Both the position numbers and the translations under genes were made by a program. This document shows positions 41,840-50,171 of a stretch of 64,000 bases of DNA, one piece after another. Numbering within the stretch: position 1 is the stretch's first letter; the number at the start of each line of letters is the position of its first letter. The stretch comes from UBA1046 sp964624395 (GTDB lineage Bacteria; Bacillota; Clostridia; Saccharofermentanales; DTU023), in the NCBI GenBank assembly GCA_964624395.1, contig CAZUWY010000001.1, positions 10,971 to 74,970 on the forward strand, in the 5' to 3' direction. Below the pieces are notes generated by a model. It was given only the letters and a program-made list of their open reading frames with translations, was not told the DNA's origin and searched no databases.

Positions 41840-43204
41840 CTATGCTTTTTTATTCTTTCCGGCCTTATAAAGCAACCAGCCGGTAAAGATCGTCAAGAGA
41901 ACACCAATTAGCTGCATCCAGAAAGGATAGGCGGAAAAATCCCAGTCAATCAGGAAGTAAATTGCCAAACCAACAAAGATGAAGCAGACGATTGAGGCAA
42001 TCCACATACCTGTTTTGCCTCCTGGAACAGAATATTCCCGGGGGGTGTCGTCAGAGTATTTTAGCTTGATTGCTGCCGGAAACATAAAGAGATAGTTTGC
42101 CAGGAAGACAATTGAAGCAAAGGAGAAGATGGTCCAGAAAATATCATTGGCATCTCCCGATAAGCTGAAGTTTAAGATAATTAGGATGGTGGAGACAATA
42201 CCCATAATATAGTAGAGATTGTCAGCCGTACCATATTTCTTGTTCCGATGACCCAGTAATTTGGAACGCTTGTCCAGATCTGCAGCCATAAATGATTCGT
42301 TTGCTCCCATGGCCCAGGTGATCATATTCGCGACCAAGGTAATGATCGACAGCAGGATTAAAATGGTAAATACCGTGCCTTGAGCAGGGCCAAATATGCG
42401 GCAAAGCTCATACAGGGCCAGGACAAAGCCATCGACTTCATCAATACCATCCTTGGGCAGCGCAGCCAAGACGCCAAAGGTGCCAAAAGCGTAAAAGAAG
42501 GTAATTCCTACACCGGCAATGATCGTCATCAAGGGAATGGTGCGCTTGGGGTTTTCAATCTTGCTGCCAATGGACCCGATTAATTCAAAGCCCATCAGAT
42601 TATAGACGATTACCGCCCCGTAGATGATTGCGTTATCCCAGCTCGGGATCCAGTTTGCCAGGGCAAAACTATTGTTGGTTAGACCGTACTTGATGGCGTA
42701 GACAACTCCCAGAAAACCAAAGATCAAAAGCATGCCCATCTTTATTACAGCCATAATATTGGAGACAAAGACTGAGAGATCGATGCCGCGTACGCCGATA
42801 TAGACAACAAGCCAGCACATTGCAACTGCAATAAGAGCCTGGACCAGCATGCTCATTTCCGGAAAGACTCCTAAAGTCAACCAGCCGGAAAAGGCAGTAA
42901 AGACTGCCGGCATCCAGAAGGCAACATTGATCCAGTACATCCAGCCGACCAGCACGCTGGGGAACTCGCCAAAAGCACGGCCGACCCAGCTGACAATGCC
43001 GCCGTCGTCAGGATAGGTGCTACCCAGCTCCGCAGATAACAATCCATAAGGGATAAAGAAAACAATTGCCATCAAAATCCATAATGTAATTGATGAAACA
43101 CCTATGATCGCCGGGGCAACAAATGAATCGAGAACTAAAATACTGGCAACAGTAAATAGAACTGATTGTGTAAGATTAACTTTTTTTGTTTCAGTGTTTT
43201 CCAT
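41840..43204 (-). CDS. aguD: APC-superfamily permease, probable agmatine/putrescine antiporter
   Basis: A 454-residue amino acid-polyamine permease with 12 predicted helices. It has the APC features of an early unwound helix (APAIIGVSSITLWILMAIV), YPDDGGIVSWVGRAFGEFP and the YNLMGFELIGSIGSKIENPKRTIP segment. Between aguA and the transporter/ptcA genes it most likely exchanges external agmatine for internal putrescine. Gaps of 18 bp to aguA and 36 bp to the NhaC-type gene show operon structure. GAGGAG lies just before the ATG. Confidence 0.87.
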   Translation of the reverse strand: MENTETKKVNLTQSVLFTVASILVLDSFVAPAIIGVSSITLWILMAIVFFIPYGLLSAELGSTYPDDGGIVSWVGRAFGEFPSVLVGWMYWINVAFWMPAVFTAFSGWLTLGVFPEMSMLVQALIAVAMCWLVVYIGVRGIDLSVFVSNIMAVIKMGMLLIFGFLGVVYAIKYGLTNNSFALANWIPSWDNAIIYGAVIVYNLMGFELIGSIGSKIENPKRTIPLMTIIAGVGITFFYAFGTFGVLAALPKDGIDEVDGFVLALYELCRIFGPAQGTVFTILILLSIITLVANMITWAMGANESFMAADLDKRSKLLGHRNKKYGTADNLYYIMGIVSTILIILNFSLSGDANDIFWTIFSFASIVFLANYLFMFPAAIKLKYSDDTPREYSVPGGKTGMWIASIVCFIFVGLAIYFLIDWDFSAYPFWMQLIGVLLTIFTGWLLYKAGKNKKA

Positions 43205-43222
43205 AACGCTCCTCTTTAGGGC

Positions 43223-44317
43223 TTAGCCCTGTGGCTGCTGCTGGGTGATGCAGTGGATATTTCCGCCTCCATAGGCAACTTCTTCAGAACGGACCCCTAC
43301 CACCTCATAGTCGGGGAAAATTGCCTGAATCTGCTCCATAGCCAGTGCATCATTCTCATCGCCAAATTGCGGGAAGACTATGCCGCCGTTGATGATAAGG
43401 AAATTGAGATAGGAAGCAATCGCCATCTCGCCTTCCTCACGGGGGATTGTGCCTTCAACATAATCAATTGCATCAGCTCCGGTAATGCGAACCATATCTT
43501 TCGGACAGGCCAGTTTATGCACTTTCAGTTTGCGACCTTTGGCATCAGTCGTCTCTGTCAGCATCTTGTAGGCCTTCTGAGCAGCATCATAATAAGGATG
43601 CTCAGGATCATCAGTCCAAATGCAGACCACTTCTCCCGGGCGGGCAAAGCAGGCTACATCATCCACATGACCGTTCGTTTCCTCTGGATCAATGCCGTCA
43701 GGCAGCCAGATGATCTTTTCCAGATTCAAATAATCCTTCAAATATTTTTCAATTTCCTCTTTGTTAAGGTGCGGATTGCGACCTTCGGACAAAAGACACA
43801 TCTCTGTAGTAATCAGTGTGCCTTCGCCATCGACATGGAAAGATCCACCTTCGAGCACAAAGCCAGCTGTTTTATAGGTGTCGACTTCCTCTATCTCACA
43901 GACCTTGCGGGCAACCAGTTCATCTTGATCCCAGGGGAAATAGAGTCCGTCATAAAGTCCGCCCCAGGCGTTGAAATCCCAGTCCACTCCACGAACATCG
44001 CCCTGGTCATTGACAACAAAAGAAGGGCCGCAGTCCCTGATCCAGGAGTCGTCATTTGAAATTTCAACGACTCTAATCTCCGCGGGCAACACATTGCGCG
44101 CATTGGCAAACTGAGAACGGTTTACCCCCATTGTCACCGGCACAAAACGGCTGATTGCCTTGGCAATGTCGGTAAAGACCTTTTGTGCCGGCTTGCCTCC
44201 GTTGCGCCAGTTGTCCGGACGCTCTGGCCAAAGCATCCAAATTCTTTTTTGTGCTTCCCACTCCCCAGGCATTCTAAAGCCATCAGCCTTTGGGGTACTG
44301 TCAATTCTTTTACCCAT
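43223..44317 (-). CDS. aguA: Agmatine deiminase
   Basis: A 364-residue enzyme of the pentein (guanidino-modifying) fold. It hydrolyses agmatine to N-carbamoylputrescine and ammonia. Characteristic stretches are MPGEWEAQKRIWMLWPERPDNWR at the start, the Asp-rich DDSWIRDCGPSFV, GGSFHVDGEGTLITTE with catalytic Glu/His, and the nucleophilic Cys in GGNIHCITQQQP at about residue 356. First gene of the agmatine operon, followed by aguD-like, NhaC and ptcA genes. A 16-bp palindrome and a 20-bp direct repeat lie upstream (44361-44444). Confidence 0.96.
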   Translation of the reverse strand: MGKRIDSTPKADGFRMPGEWEAQKRIWMLWPERPDNWRNGGKPAQKVFTDIAKAISRFVPVTMGVNRSQFANARNVLPAEIRVVEISNDDSWIRDCGPSFVVNDQGDVRGVDWDFNAWGGLYDGLYFPWDQDELVARKVCEIEEVDTYKTAGFVLEGGSFHVDGEGTLITTEMCLLSEGRNPHLNKEEIEKYLKDYLNLEKIIWLPDGIDPEETNGHVDDVACFARPGEVVCIWTDDPEHPYYDAAQKAYKMLTETTDAKGRKLKVHKLACPKDMVRITGADAIDYVEGTIPREEGEMAIASYLNFLIINGGIVFPQFGDENDALAMEQIQAIFPDYEVVGVRSEEVAYGGGNIHCITQQQPQG

Positions 44318-44360
44318 CTTATAAAACCTCCTGAAATAATAATCTCTTTGATTTTCCGGG

Positions 44361-44376
44361 GCAGGCAGTTGCCTGC
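44361..44376. promoter_or_regulatory. 16-bp palindrome GCAGGCA-GT-TGCCTGC upstream of aguA
   Basis: The arms at 44361-44367 and 44370-44376 are perfect. The site lies 44 bp before the aguA ATG, in the right place for an operator over the agu promoter. It lacks a T tract, so it is not a usual terminator for the upstream RpiR gene. Confidence 0.35.
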
Positions 44377-44404
44377 TGTGCTAGTGATTTTTAGTGGTTC
44401 CCTG

Positions 44405-44444
44405 ATAGATAGTTAAGGATAAATATAGATAGTTAAGGACAAAG
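44405..44444. repeat. Two tandem copies of a 20-bp repeat upstream of aguA
   Basis: Units ATAGATAGTTAAGGATAAAT (44405) and ATAGATAGTTAAGGACAAAG (44425) differ at two positions. They lie between the RpiR-type gene and aguA and could be binding sites for that regulator. Confidence 0.4.
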
Positions 44445-44447
44445 CAT

Positions 44448-45458
44448 TTATGGGTCAGCAGATTTTGCGACCACATTCTCGGGTTCCGGATCGCTTTCTT
44501 TGCCGGCAGATTCGCTGGTCTCTAGAGCGTGTTTTTCAGATCTAGATTTTTGTACAATCAACATATCATCGAAACTGAATTTTGGCCGGGTCACATGCTT
44601 GTATAGCAAAATCTCGATAATCGCAATCATGGCGCAGCGCGAGGTGACATCGTTTTCATGAAAGCTGACTTCATCAGCAAAGATGTAAAAATTTAAGTCA
44701 CTGAGATTTTGAATAATATTGTTGTCTGAACGTGTAACGGATATTATCGTCGGTTTTGCCACGCTCAGAATTTTCTCTAAATAAGTGACAACAGTTTTAT
44801 TACTGCCGGAATAAGAAAAAACGAGCAGCATATCGTCGCGTTTAATCCGCCTGAGCACAGAATAGAGCTCATATTCATGCTGGAAGAGTTCAGCATCGTA
44901 GCCAATGGCTTTGAGCAGATAGCAGACATAAGAGGCAACTTCCCTGCTTAAGCCCCGTCCTAAGATAAAAATGCGCGGATAGCGGCTCAATATCTGTTCA
45001 AACAATTCAAGCTTATGGCTGTTGATGGTCAAAACCTTAATCGCCTCAACAATATTGCTGAGATAATTTCTGTAGTACTCGTTTTCATGGACTATGTCTG
45101 GAATTAAAGGGGTGCGTATAGATTCATCGCTTTCGCGCACAGATTCCTGAAAATCTGTCCAGCCGTTGTAGCCAATTTTTCTGACATAGCGTAAAACAGT
45201 GGAGGTGGAAACAAAATTTGCCTGGGCGAAATTGCGGATAGTCATATTCTTGACTAAATGCATATTGCGAAGGGTGTAGTTATATAGCTCTCCTTCGATT
45301 TTACTTAGATGGGACAGATCGTCTCTTTTGCGTTCAAAGAAATTCACATTATGCCACCTCGCTTCCCGGAAAAGCGTTGAATTTTGAGCCCAAACAGTCT
45401 TTTCCAGTGTAGAGATAATTTCTGCAATCCTTAGAGATAAACTGGCCTGAACCAGCAT
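44448..45458 (-). CDS. RpiR/MurR-family regulator with SIS domain
   Basis: A 336-residue regulator. An RpiR-type helix-turn-helix lies at about residues 45-125, with MTIRNFAQANFVSTSTVLRYVRKIGYNGWTDFQ. A SIS (sugar isomerase) fold spans 130-280, with RIFILGRGLSREVASYVCYLL and LVFSYSGSNKTVVTYL. These proteins normally sense sugar phosphates. Lying just upstream of the agmatine operon on the same strand, it is a plausible controller of it, which would be unusual since known agu regulators are of other families. The N-terminal 45 residues are not typical and the ATG at 45458 has a poor ribosome binding site, so the true start may be internal. Confidence 0.85.
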   Translation of the reverse strand: MLVQASLSLRIAEIISTLEKTVWAQNSTLFREARWHNVNFFERKRDDLSHLSKIEGELYNYTLRNMHLVKNMTIRNFAQANFVSTSTVLRYVRKIGYNGWTDFQESVRESDESIRTPLIPDIVHENEYYRNYLSNIVEAIKVLTINSHKLELFEQILSRYPRIFILGRGLSREVASYVCYLLKAIGYDAELFQHEYELYSVLRRIKRDDMLLVFSYSGSNKTVVTYLEKILSVAKPTIISVTRSDNNIIQNLSDLNFYIFADEVSFHENDVTSRCAMIAIIEILLYKHVTRPKFSFDDMLIVQKSRSEKHALETSESAGKESDPEPENVVAKSADP

Positions 45459-45558
45459 CTTATTGCTATCGGATTATCTCGGTTTCAGCCTATCATTTTC
45501 AATAACCAAGATCAATAAAAAAGACAGCGTAACAAGCAAGGTAACAAGAATTGGCATG

Positions 45559-45577
45559 TGTTACTTCATGAGTAACA
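45559..45577. promoter_or_regulatory. Palindrome TGTTACT-TCATG-AGTAACA upstream of the RpiR-type gene
   Basis: Perfect 7-bp arms around a 5-bp spacer, 101 bp before the RpiR-type start. Two further GTAACAAG copies stand just downstream at 45529 and 45541, making a compact four-site cluster. Likely operator for autoregulation or for a divergent promoter. Confidence 0.45.
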
Positions 45578-46484
45578 ATCCCTAACCAGCAAGCGCCAAA
45601 TTGTCCTTCTTATTTGCCGGCAGCCTCTCTGCCTGTATGATTAAATCCGATAGCCGCGCCCTTAAATAGAGGCCGATCAGACAAAGATCAAGCTCTGAAC
45701 AAAGATGATTATCTCTGCAACAATCCATTCTCATTTGAGATTGCCAGCAGGCTAGATTGTTTTTACTTGTATTTTCTTGGCGACCAAATAAGGGCAGCAC
45801 AGCAAAAAACAGGCGCAAATCATCTTAGCTCTATTACGCTAGCCTCAGCAAAAGTGATTGAAGCAGTATACTTACTGCTTCTCTCTCTCAATATTTGCCT
45901 TAAAACTGTTCTTGCTCTGGCAAAAAATATCTATCTGTACCTTCTTTGCCGCAAGAAATATTCTCAGTAACAAAAATTCGAGCCAAAAAGAAATAGCAGT
46001 CTAGCTGCTGCAAATTATACAAATCTCCCTTAATGTCCCTGCCCTTACTAGCAAACAGCTTTTATGAGCCAGCTCTTTTGCCGGGTAAACTCTGGCAGCT
46101 ATTCTGGCCCAATATAGGCTGTATCAGCTGCAATAAAGCACTGAGATAGCTATAAGTAAAAAAGCTTGAATTCTGCCAGCACTTTGTTACTTTGATTTTG
46201 CTAAACAACAAGCACAATTGCTTCTTCTCTGGCTGGAAAGATTGAGGTGAAATAGCTGCTTTGGCACAGCAAAGACAGGTATTCACTGCTTAACGATTTA
46301 ATATGACATAGTGGTATTTGCCCCCTGCCAATTTGTCAGGAGTAACAGCAAGCCGATAGTTTTTGCTGGTAAAGAATTGGCGTAAACGGCAATTTTTAGC
46401 TGCATGTAGCTTGGCGATTAAAGTCGAGGAATGGGCAAATAAGTGGCGCTTGACCTGCTAATAAATATCAGCTAAAATTCTCCT

Positions 46485-46513
46485 TGTTTAGTAAAACTAA
46501 ACATTATGTTTAC
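46485..46513. promoter_or_regulatory. Triple half-site operator upstream of the cupin-XRE/potABCD operon
   Basis: GTTTAG (46486), its inverse CTAAAC (46497) and GTTTAC (46508) are spaced exactly 11 bp apart, one helical turn. Two overlapping palindromes result: TGTTTAG-TAAAA-CTAAACA (46485-46503) and TAAACAT-T-ATGTTTA (46498-46512). It lies 42 bp before the regulator's start codon, so it is the likely site for autoregulation by the XRE protein. Confidence 0.6.
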
Positions 46514-46554
46514 TGATTATAAATATATTGCAAGAATAGATTAGGATAACAAAA

Positions 46555-47097
46555 TTGGATATCGGCGAAAGAATTAAATACTTAAGACAGGCTAACGACT
46601 TAACGCAAGAAGAGCTGGCAGACCGCTGTGAGCTCACCAAGGGTTTTATTTCACAGCTGGAGCGGGATATGACCTCACCTTCCATCTCAACTTTGAAATC
46701 AATTCTGGAGGCGTTAGGCGTGAGTCTGGCCAGTTTTTTTCGCTCCGCAGATGCAAATGAGCGTTTTGTCTTTAGGGAAGACGATTATGCCACCCGCATT
46801 GATGAAGATCTTGCCTCCTCAATAAGCTGGCTCGTACCCAATGCCCAAAAAAATCTGATGGAACCGGTTCTCTTGATTTTGGATCCCGGCGGCAGAAGTT
46901 TCAGTGACAATCCCCATAAGGGAGAGGAATTCGGTCTCGTCCTCAGCGGGCAGATCATCCTGAAGATCGGGGACAGAATGGATATTGTCGCTGCAGGTGA
47001 AAGCTTTTATTTTGAATCGTCAGTGCCGCATGAACTCATAAATGAGGGAGATATTGAGGCGAAAATTGTCTGGGTTTCAAGTCCGCCCAGTTTCTAG
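46555..47097 (+). CDS. XRE-family regulator with C-terminal cupin (PuuR-like)
   Basis: A 180-residue regulator. Residues 4-60 are an XRE helix-turn-helix (RIKYLRQANDLTQEELADRCELTKGFISQLERD). Residues ~105-178 are a small cupin barrel (LDPGGRSF, HKGEEFGLVLSGQIILKIG, AGESFYFESSVPHEL), which binds the effector. Such proteins commonly precede potABCD in Firmicutes and respond to polyamines. The start codon is TTG at 46555, after AGGATAA. An operator with three half-sites lies just upstream. First gene of a five-gene operon with potABCD. Confidence 0.9.
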   Translation: MDIGERIKYLRQANDLTQEELADRCELTKGFISQLERDMTSPSISTLKSILEALGVSLASFFRSADANERFVFREDDYATRIDEDLASSISWLVPNAQKNLMEPVLLILDPGGRSFSDNPHKGEEFGLVLSGQIILKIGDRMDIVAAGESFYFESSVPHELINEGDIEAKIVWVSSPPSF

Positions 47098-47125
47098 GCT
47101 AGATTTGGCAGAAAGCAGGGATTGT

Positions 47126-48346
47126 ATGGCAGCTTGGTCAAGAAAAAAACAAAGCAAGGATATTGCGCCAGAAAACTCAAAGGTTAAAAAACGCAGTCGC
47201 TCAGCTAGAATTGGAGAACAGCTGAGCGATAAATCCGGTAGACCTCATATCATTGAACTGATCGGCGTCAACAAATCCTACGGCGATAATCAGGTGCTGG
47301 ATGATGTCAGCTTTTATATCCGCAACAACGAATTTCTGACTCTGCTGGGGCCTTCAGGCTGTGGAAAAACGACAACTTTGAGAGTGCTGGGCGGATTTGA
47401 GCAGCCGGACAGCGGCATAGTCTCCTTTGAAGGCCATGATCTGCTAGAGATACCCCCGCACGAAAGAGAGCTCAATACCGTTTTTCAGCGCTATGCCCTC
47501 TTCCCTCATCTCAATGTTTACGAAAATATTGCTTTTGGCCTGCACATCAAAAAAATATCTAAAACTGAAATCGACCGCCGCGTCAAACAAATGCTCAATC
47601 TGGTCAAGCTAGACGGCTACGGCCACCGTTCAATTGATCAGCTTTCCGGCGGGCAGATGCAAAGAATTGCCATTGCCCGTGCCCTCGTCAATCTGCCCAA
47701 GGTTTTGCTGCTGGATGAGCCACTCGGAGCTCTGGACCTCAAGATGAGGCAGGACATGCAAATCGAACTAAAGCAAATGCAAAGAGAACTGGGCATCACC
47801 TTTGTTTATGTGACGCATGATCAGGAGGAGGCACTCACCATGTCAGACTCCGTCGTGGTTATGAATGACGGTATTATTCAACAGATCGGCAGTCCCATAG
47901 ATATCTACAATGAGCCGCGCAATGCCTTTGTCGCAGATTTCATCGGCGAGTCAAATATTATTTCCGGCCTGATGGAAAAAGATTATCGGGTCTGCATCAG
48001 CGGCAGGTGGTTTGATTGCGTTGATCCTCGCCAGAAGGAAGAAGAGGTGGACATTGTCATCCGCCCGGAGGATATTGAGCTTGTCGAAGCCAGGGATGAT
48101 CTGATCTCAGGTCTTGTCAGCTCAACCACCTTCAAAGGTGTCCATTACGAAATGATAGTTAAGACAGAAGATTTTGAATGGAGAATCCAAAGTACAGACG
48201 CCCAAGCTGAAGGCAGCATGGTCGGCCTTGTTTTTGGCCCGGAAGATATCCACATCATGGCAAAATCGCCTTTTTCTGCAGGCAGGTCTAAAGACTGCCA
48301 GGAAAAAACTGATTTCTGGAATGGAAATGATAACGATGATAAATAA
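47126..48346 (+). CDS. potA: Spermidine/putrescine ABC importer ATPase
   Basis: A 406-residue ABC ATPase of the PotA type. After a Lys/Arg-rich N-terminal stretch of about 45 residues, the nucleotide domain has Walker A GPSGCGKTT, Q-loop FQRYALFPHLNVYENIAFGL, signature LSGGQMQRIAIARAL, Walker B VLLLDEPLGALD and switch His THDQEEAL. The C-terminal TOBE-like domain follows (about 280-390). I favour the ATG at 47126; the in-frame codon at 47042 lies inside the regulator gene and the intervening residues are not family-like. Second gene of the operon. Confidence 0.92.
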   Translation: MAAWSRKKQSKDIAPENSKVKKRSRSARIGEQLSDKSGRPHIIELIGVNKSYGDNQVLDDVSFYIRNNEFLTLLGPSGCGKTTTLRVLGGFEQPDSGIVSFEGHDLLEIPPHERELNTVFQRYALFPHLNVYENIAFGLHIKKISKTEIDRRVKQMLNLVKLDGYGHRSIDQLSGGQMQRIAIARALVNLPKVLLLDEPLGALDLKMRQDMQIELKQMQRELGITFVYVTHDQEEALTMSDSVVVMNDGIIQQIGSPIDIYNEPRNAFVADFIGESNIISGLMEKDYRVCISGRWFDCVDPRQKEEEVDIVIRPEDIELVEARDDLISGLVSSTTFKGVHYEMIVKTEDFEWRIQSTDAQAEGSMVGLVFGPEDIHIMAKSPFSAGRSKDCQEKTDFWNGNDNDDK

Positions 48347-49250
48347 GCGTTTCGGCCGTTTCAGCTTACCCTATATTCTCTGGATTTTAGTCTTTACCAT
48401 CGCACCTTTGCTTTTGTTGGCCTTCTTTGCCTTTACTGCCTATGATCAAAACGGTCAGCTGTTTTTCACCGGGCAGGGCTTTAAGAATATATTCAGCGGA
48501 GCCACTGTCGCCTTGGACTGGCTGGGCCTCAATTCCATCTGGGGCCTTAACCTGCAGGTGCCCTTGTTCATTTCGGTTATCTTAAAATCTTTATCCATTG
48601 CCCTGTCAGCCACTGCCATCAGTCTCCTGCTTGGCTATCCTGTGGCCTGGCAGCTGGCGAAATTAAAAATCGCCGGCAAGAGATCTGCTGATTTTCTGCT
48701 TTTTCTGACAGTTATGCCGATGTGGATGAATGCCCTGCTGAGGACGTATGCCTGGCTGGCTTTGCTGGAACCCACAGGCATCATAAACAGCTTCTTGAGC
48801 CAGCTGGGCATCGGGCCGCTGCAATTCCTTTACAACGATTTCGGCATCGGCCTGGGCATGGTCTATAACTATCTGCCCTTTATGATCCTGCCCATTTATT
48901 CTGTTTTGGTCAAAATAGATTCTGCCCTGCTGGAAGCGGCCGCAGATCTGGGGGCAGACAGCAGGCATACTCTCAAAAAGATAATATTCCCTCTCTCCTT
49001 GCCCGGAGTCTTCAGCGGCATCAATATGGTGCTGATGCCTGCCATGACCACATTCTTGATACCTGATCTTTTGGGGGGCGGGCGCTATCTTTTGATCGGC
49101 AATGCCATTCAGCGCCAGTACATGATTTCACGCGACTATACCACCGGCTCCGCTCTGACAATAGTCCTTTTGGTCTTTGTCCTCATCAGCATGAGCATAA
49201 TAAACCGGCAAAGTGATGAAACAGGTACAGAAGGAGGCTTGCTCTCATGA
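48327..49250 (+). CDS. potB: Spermidine/putrescine ABC importer permease I
   Basis: A 307-residue permease with six membrane helices and the coupling motif EAAADLGADSRHTLKKIIFPLSLPG (BPD_transp_1 fold). The FLTVMPMWMNALLRTYAWLALL stretch is typical of PotB. The start is ambiguous between three nearby ATGs; 48327 (MITMINKRFG) has GGAA just ahead and overlaps potA by 20 bp. Third gene of the operon; it pairs with PotC to form the channel. Confidence 0.9.
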   Translation: MITMINKRFGRFSLPYILWILVFTIAPLLLLAFFAFTAYDQNGQLFFTGQGFKNIFSGATVALDWLGLNSIWGLNLQVPLFISVILKSLSIALSATAISLLLGYPVAWQLAKLKIAGKRSADFLLFLTVMPMWMNALLRTYAWLALLEPTGIINSFLSQLGIGPLQFLYNDFGIGLGMVYNYLPFMILPIYSVLVKIDSALLEAAADLGADSRHTLKKIIFPLSLPGVFSGINMVLMPAMTTFLIPDLLGGGRYLLIGNAIQRQYMISRDYTTGSALTIVLLVFVLISMSIINRQSDETGTEGGLLS

Positions 49251-50140
49251 AACTGGCAAAGAGCAAAAATAAAAGTAAAGATTACAAAACTTTGAGCAAG
49301 AGCAGCGGTAAAATTGCAAAATTTTATCTCAGCCTGATTTTCATCTTTCTTTATGCGCCAATTGTTGTCCTGATCGTCAACAGCTTTAATGCAGCCAAGA
49401 GCAGGGCTGTCTGGGGCGGCTTTACCTTTGACTGGTACCGCAAGCTGTTTGAAAATGCAGAGATAATCAGTGCTCTAAGGACAACAATTATTATTGCCCT
49501 TCTTTCTGCTGTCATCTCCACCTTTATCGCTTTGATCTCAAGTATCGGGATTTATGCCCTGTCCCGGCGCTGGAGAAGGCTTTTGCTGCAAATTAACAAT
49601 ATCCCCAACATTACCCCTGATCTGGTCGCCGGAATTTCACTGATGCTCCTATTTTTATTTCTCAAGGTGCAAACGGGCTTTATGACGCTTTTGCTGGCTC
49701 ATATCTCCTTTAATATTCCCTTTGCCATCTTATCGATCATGCCTAAGCTCAGGCAGATGGATATGAGTCTTTATGAAGCAGCGCAAGACCTCGGCTGTAC
49801 TCCTGTACAGGCGGCAAGAAAAATCATGATCCCGGAAATAAGGCCCGGCATTGTCACAGCCTTTATCTTAACCATGACCTTATCGATTGATGATTTTGTC
49901 ATTTCCTATTTCACTGCCGGCAATCAGGTGAGCACCTTGGCACTGACAATTTATTCGATGGCGAGAAAAAGCGTTAACCCTCAGATCAATGCTCTTTCAA
50001 CCCTGATGTTCGTGGTTGTTTTTGTCCTGCTTATTATTATTAATATCCGCACTAATAAGACAAAGAGTATTCCAAGGCTGGCAAATCCCCGCAATCTTGA
50101 GGCCGAGGATAATATTTCCGGGGAGATATTTTCTGCCTGA
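49247..50140 (+). CDS. potC: Spermidine/putrescine ABC importer permease II
   Basis: A 297-residue permease with six helices. The region FYLSLIFIFLYAPIVVLIVNSFNAAKS and the coupling motif YEAAQDLGCTPVQAARKIMIPEIRPG are PotC-typical, with TLSIDDFVISYFTAGNQVSTL near the end. The N-terminal ~25 residues are unusually Lys/Ser-rich. It overlaps the potB stop by four bases. Confidence 0.92.
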   Translation: MKLAKSKNKSKDYKTLSKSSGKIAKFYLSLIFIFLYAPIVVLIVNSFNAAKSRAVWGGFTFDWYRKLFENAEIISALRTTIIIALLSAVISTFIALISSIGIYALSRRWRRLLLQINNIPNITPDLVAGISLMLLFLFLKVQTGFMTLLLAHISFNIPFAILSIMPKLRQMDMSLYEAAQDLGCTPVQAARKIMIPEIRPGIVTAFILTMTLSIDDFVISYFTAGNQVSTLALTIYSMARKSVNPQINALSTLMFVVVFVLLIIINIRTNKTKSIPRLANPRNLEAEDNISGEIFSA

Positions 50141-50171
50141 AAAAGAAATTTACTGGAGGTACGGTTTTTTT

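Larger units (their letters stand above)
45459..46554. other. 1.1 kb gene-free intergenic stretch with repeated GTAACA motifs
   Basis: No supported gene; the small open frames here (such as 45582-45818 and 46062-46286) resemble no protein and lack ribosome binding sites. GTAACA or its complement occurs seven times: 45529, 45541, 45559 (reverse), 45572, 45967, 46185 (reverse) and 46342. By chance about 0.5 would be expected. The right end holds the operator of the cupin regulator. Decayed genes or an unknown RNA cannot be excluded. Confidence 0.5.

Noticed and set aside
45582..46286. Small open frames of 67-78 codons in the 45.5-46.5 kb gap
   Set aside because: No ribosome binding sites, no recognisable similarity, Cys/Leu-rich translations typical of non-coding DNA.
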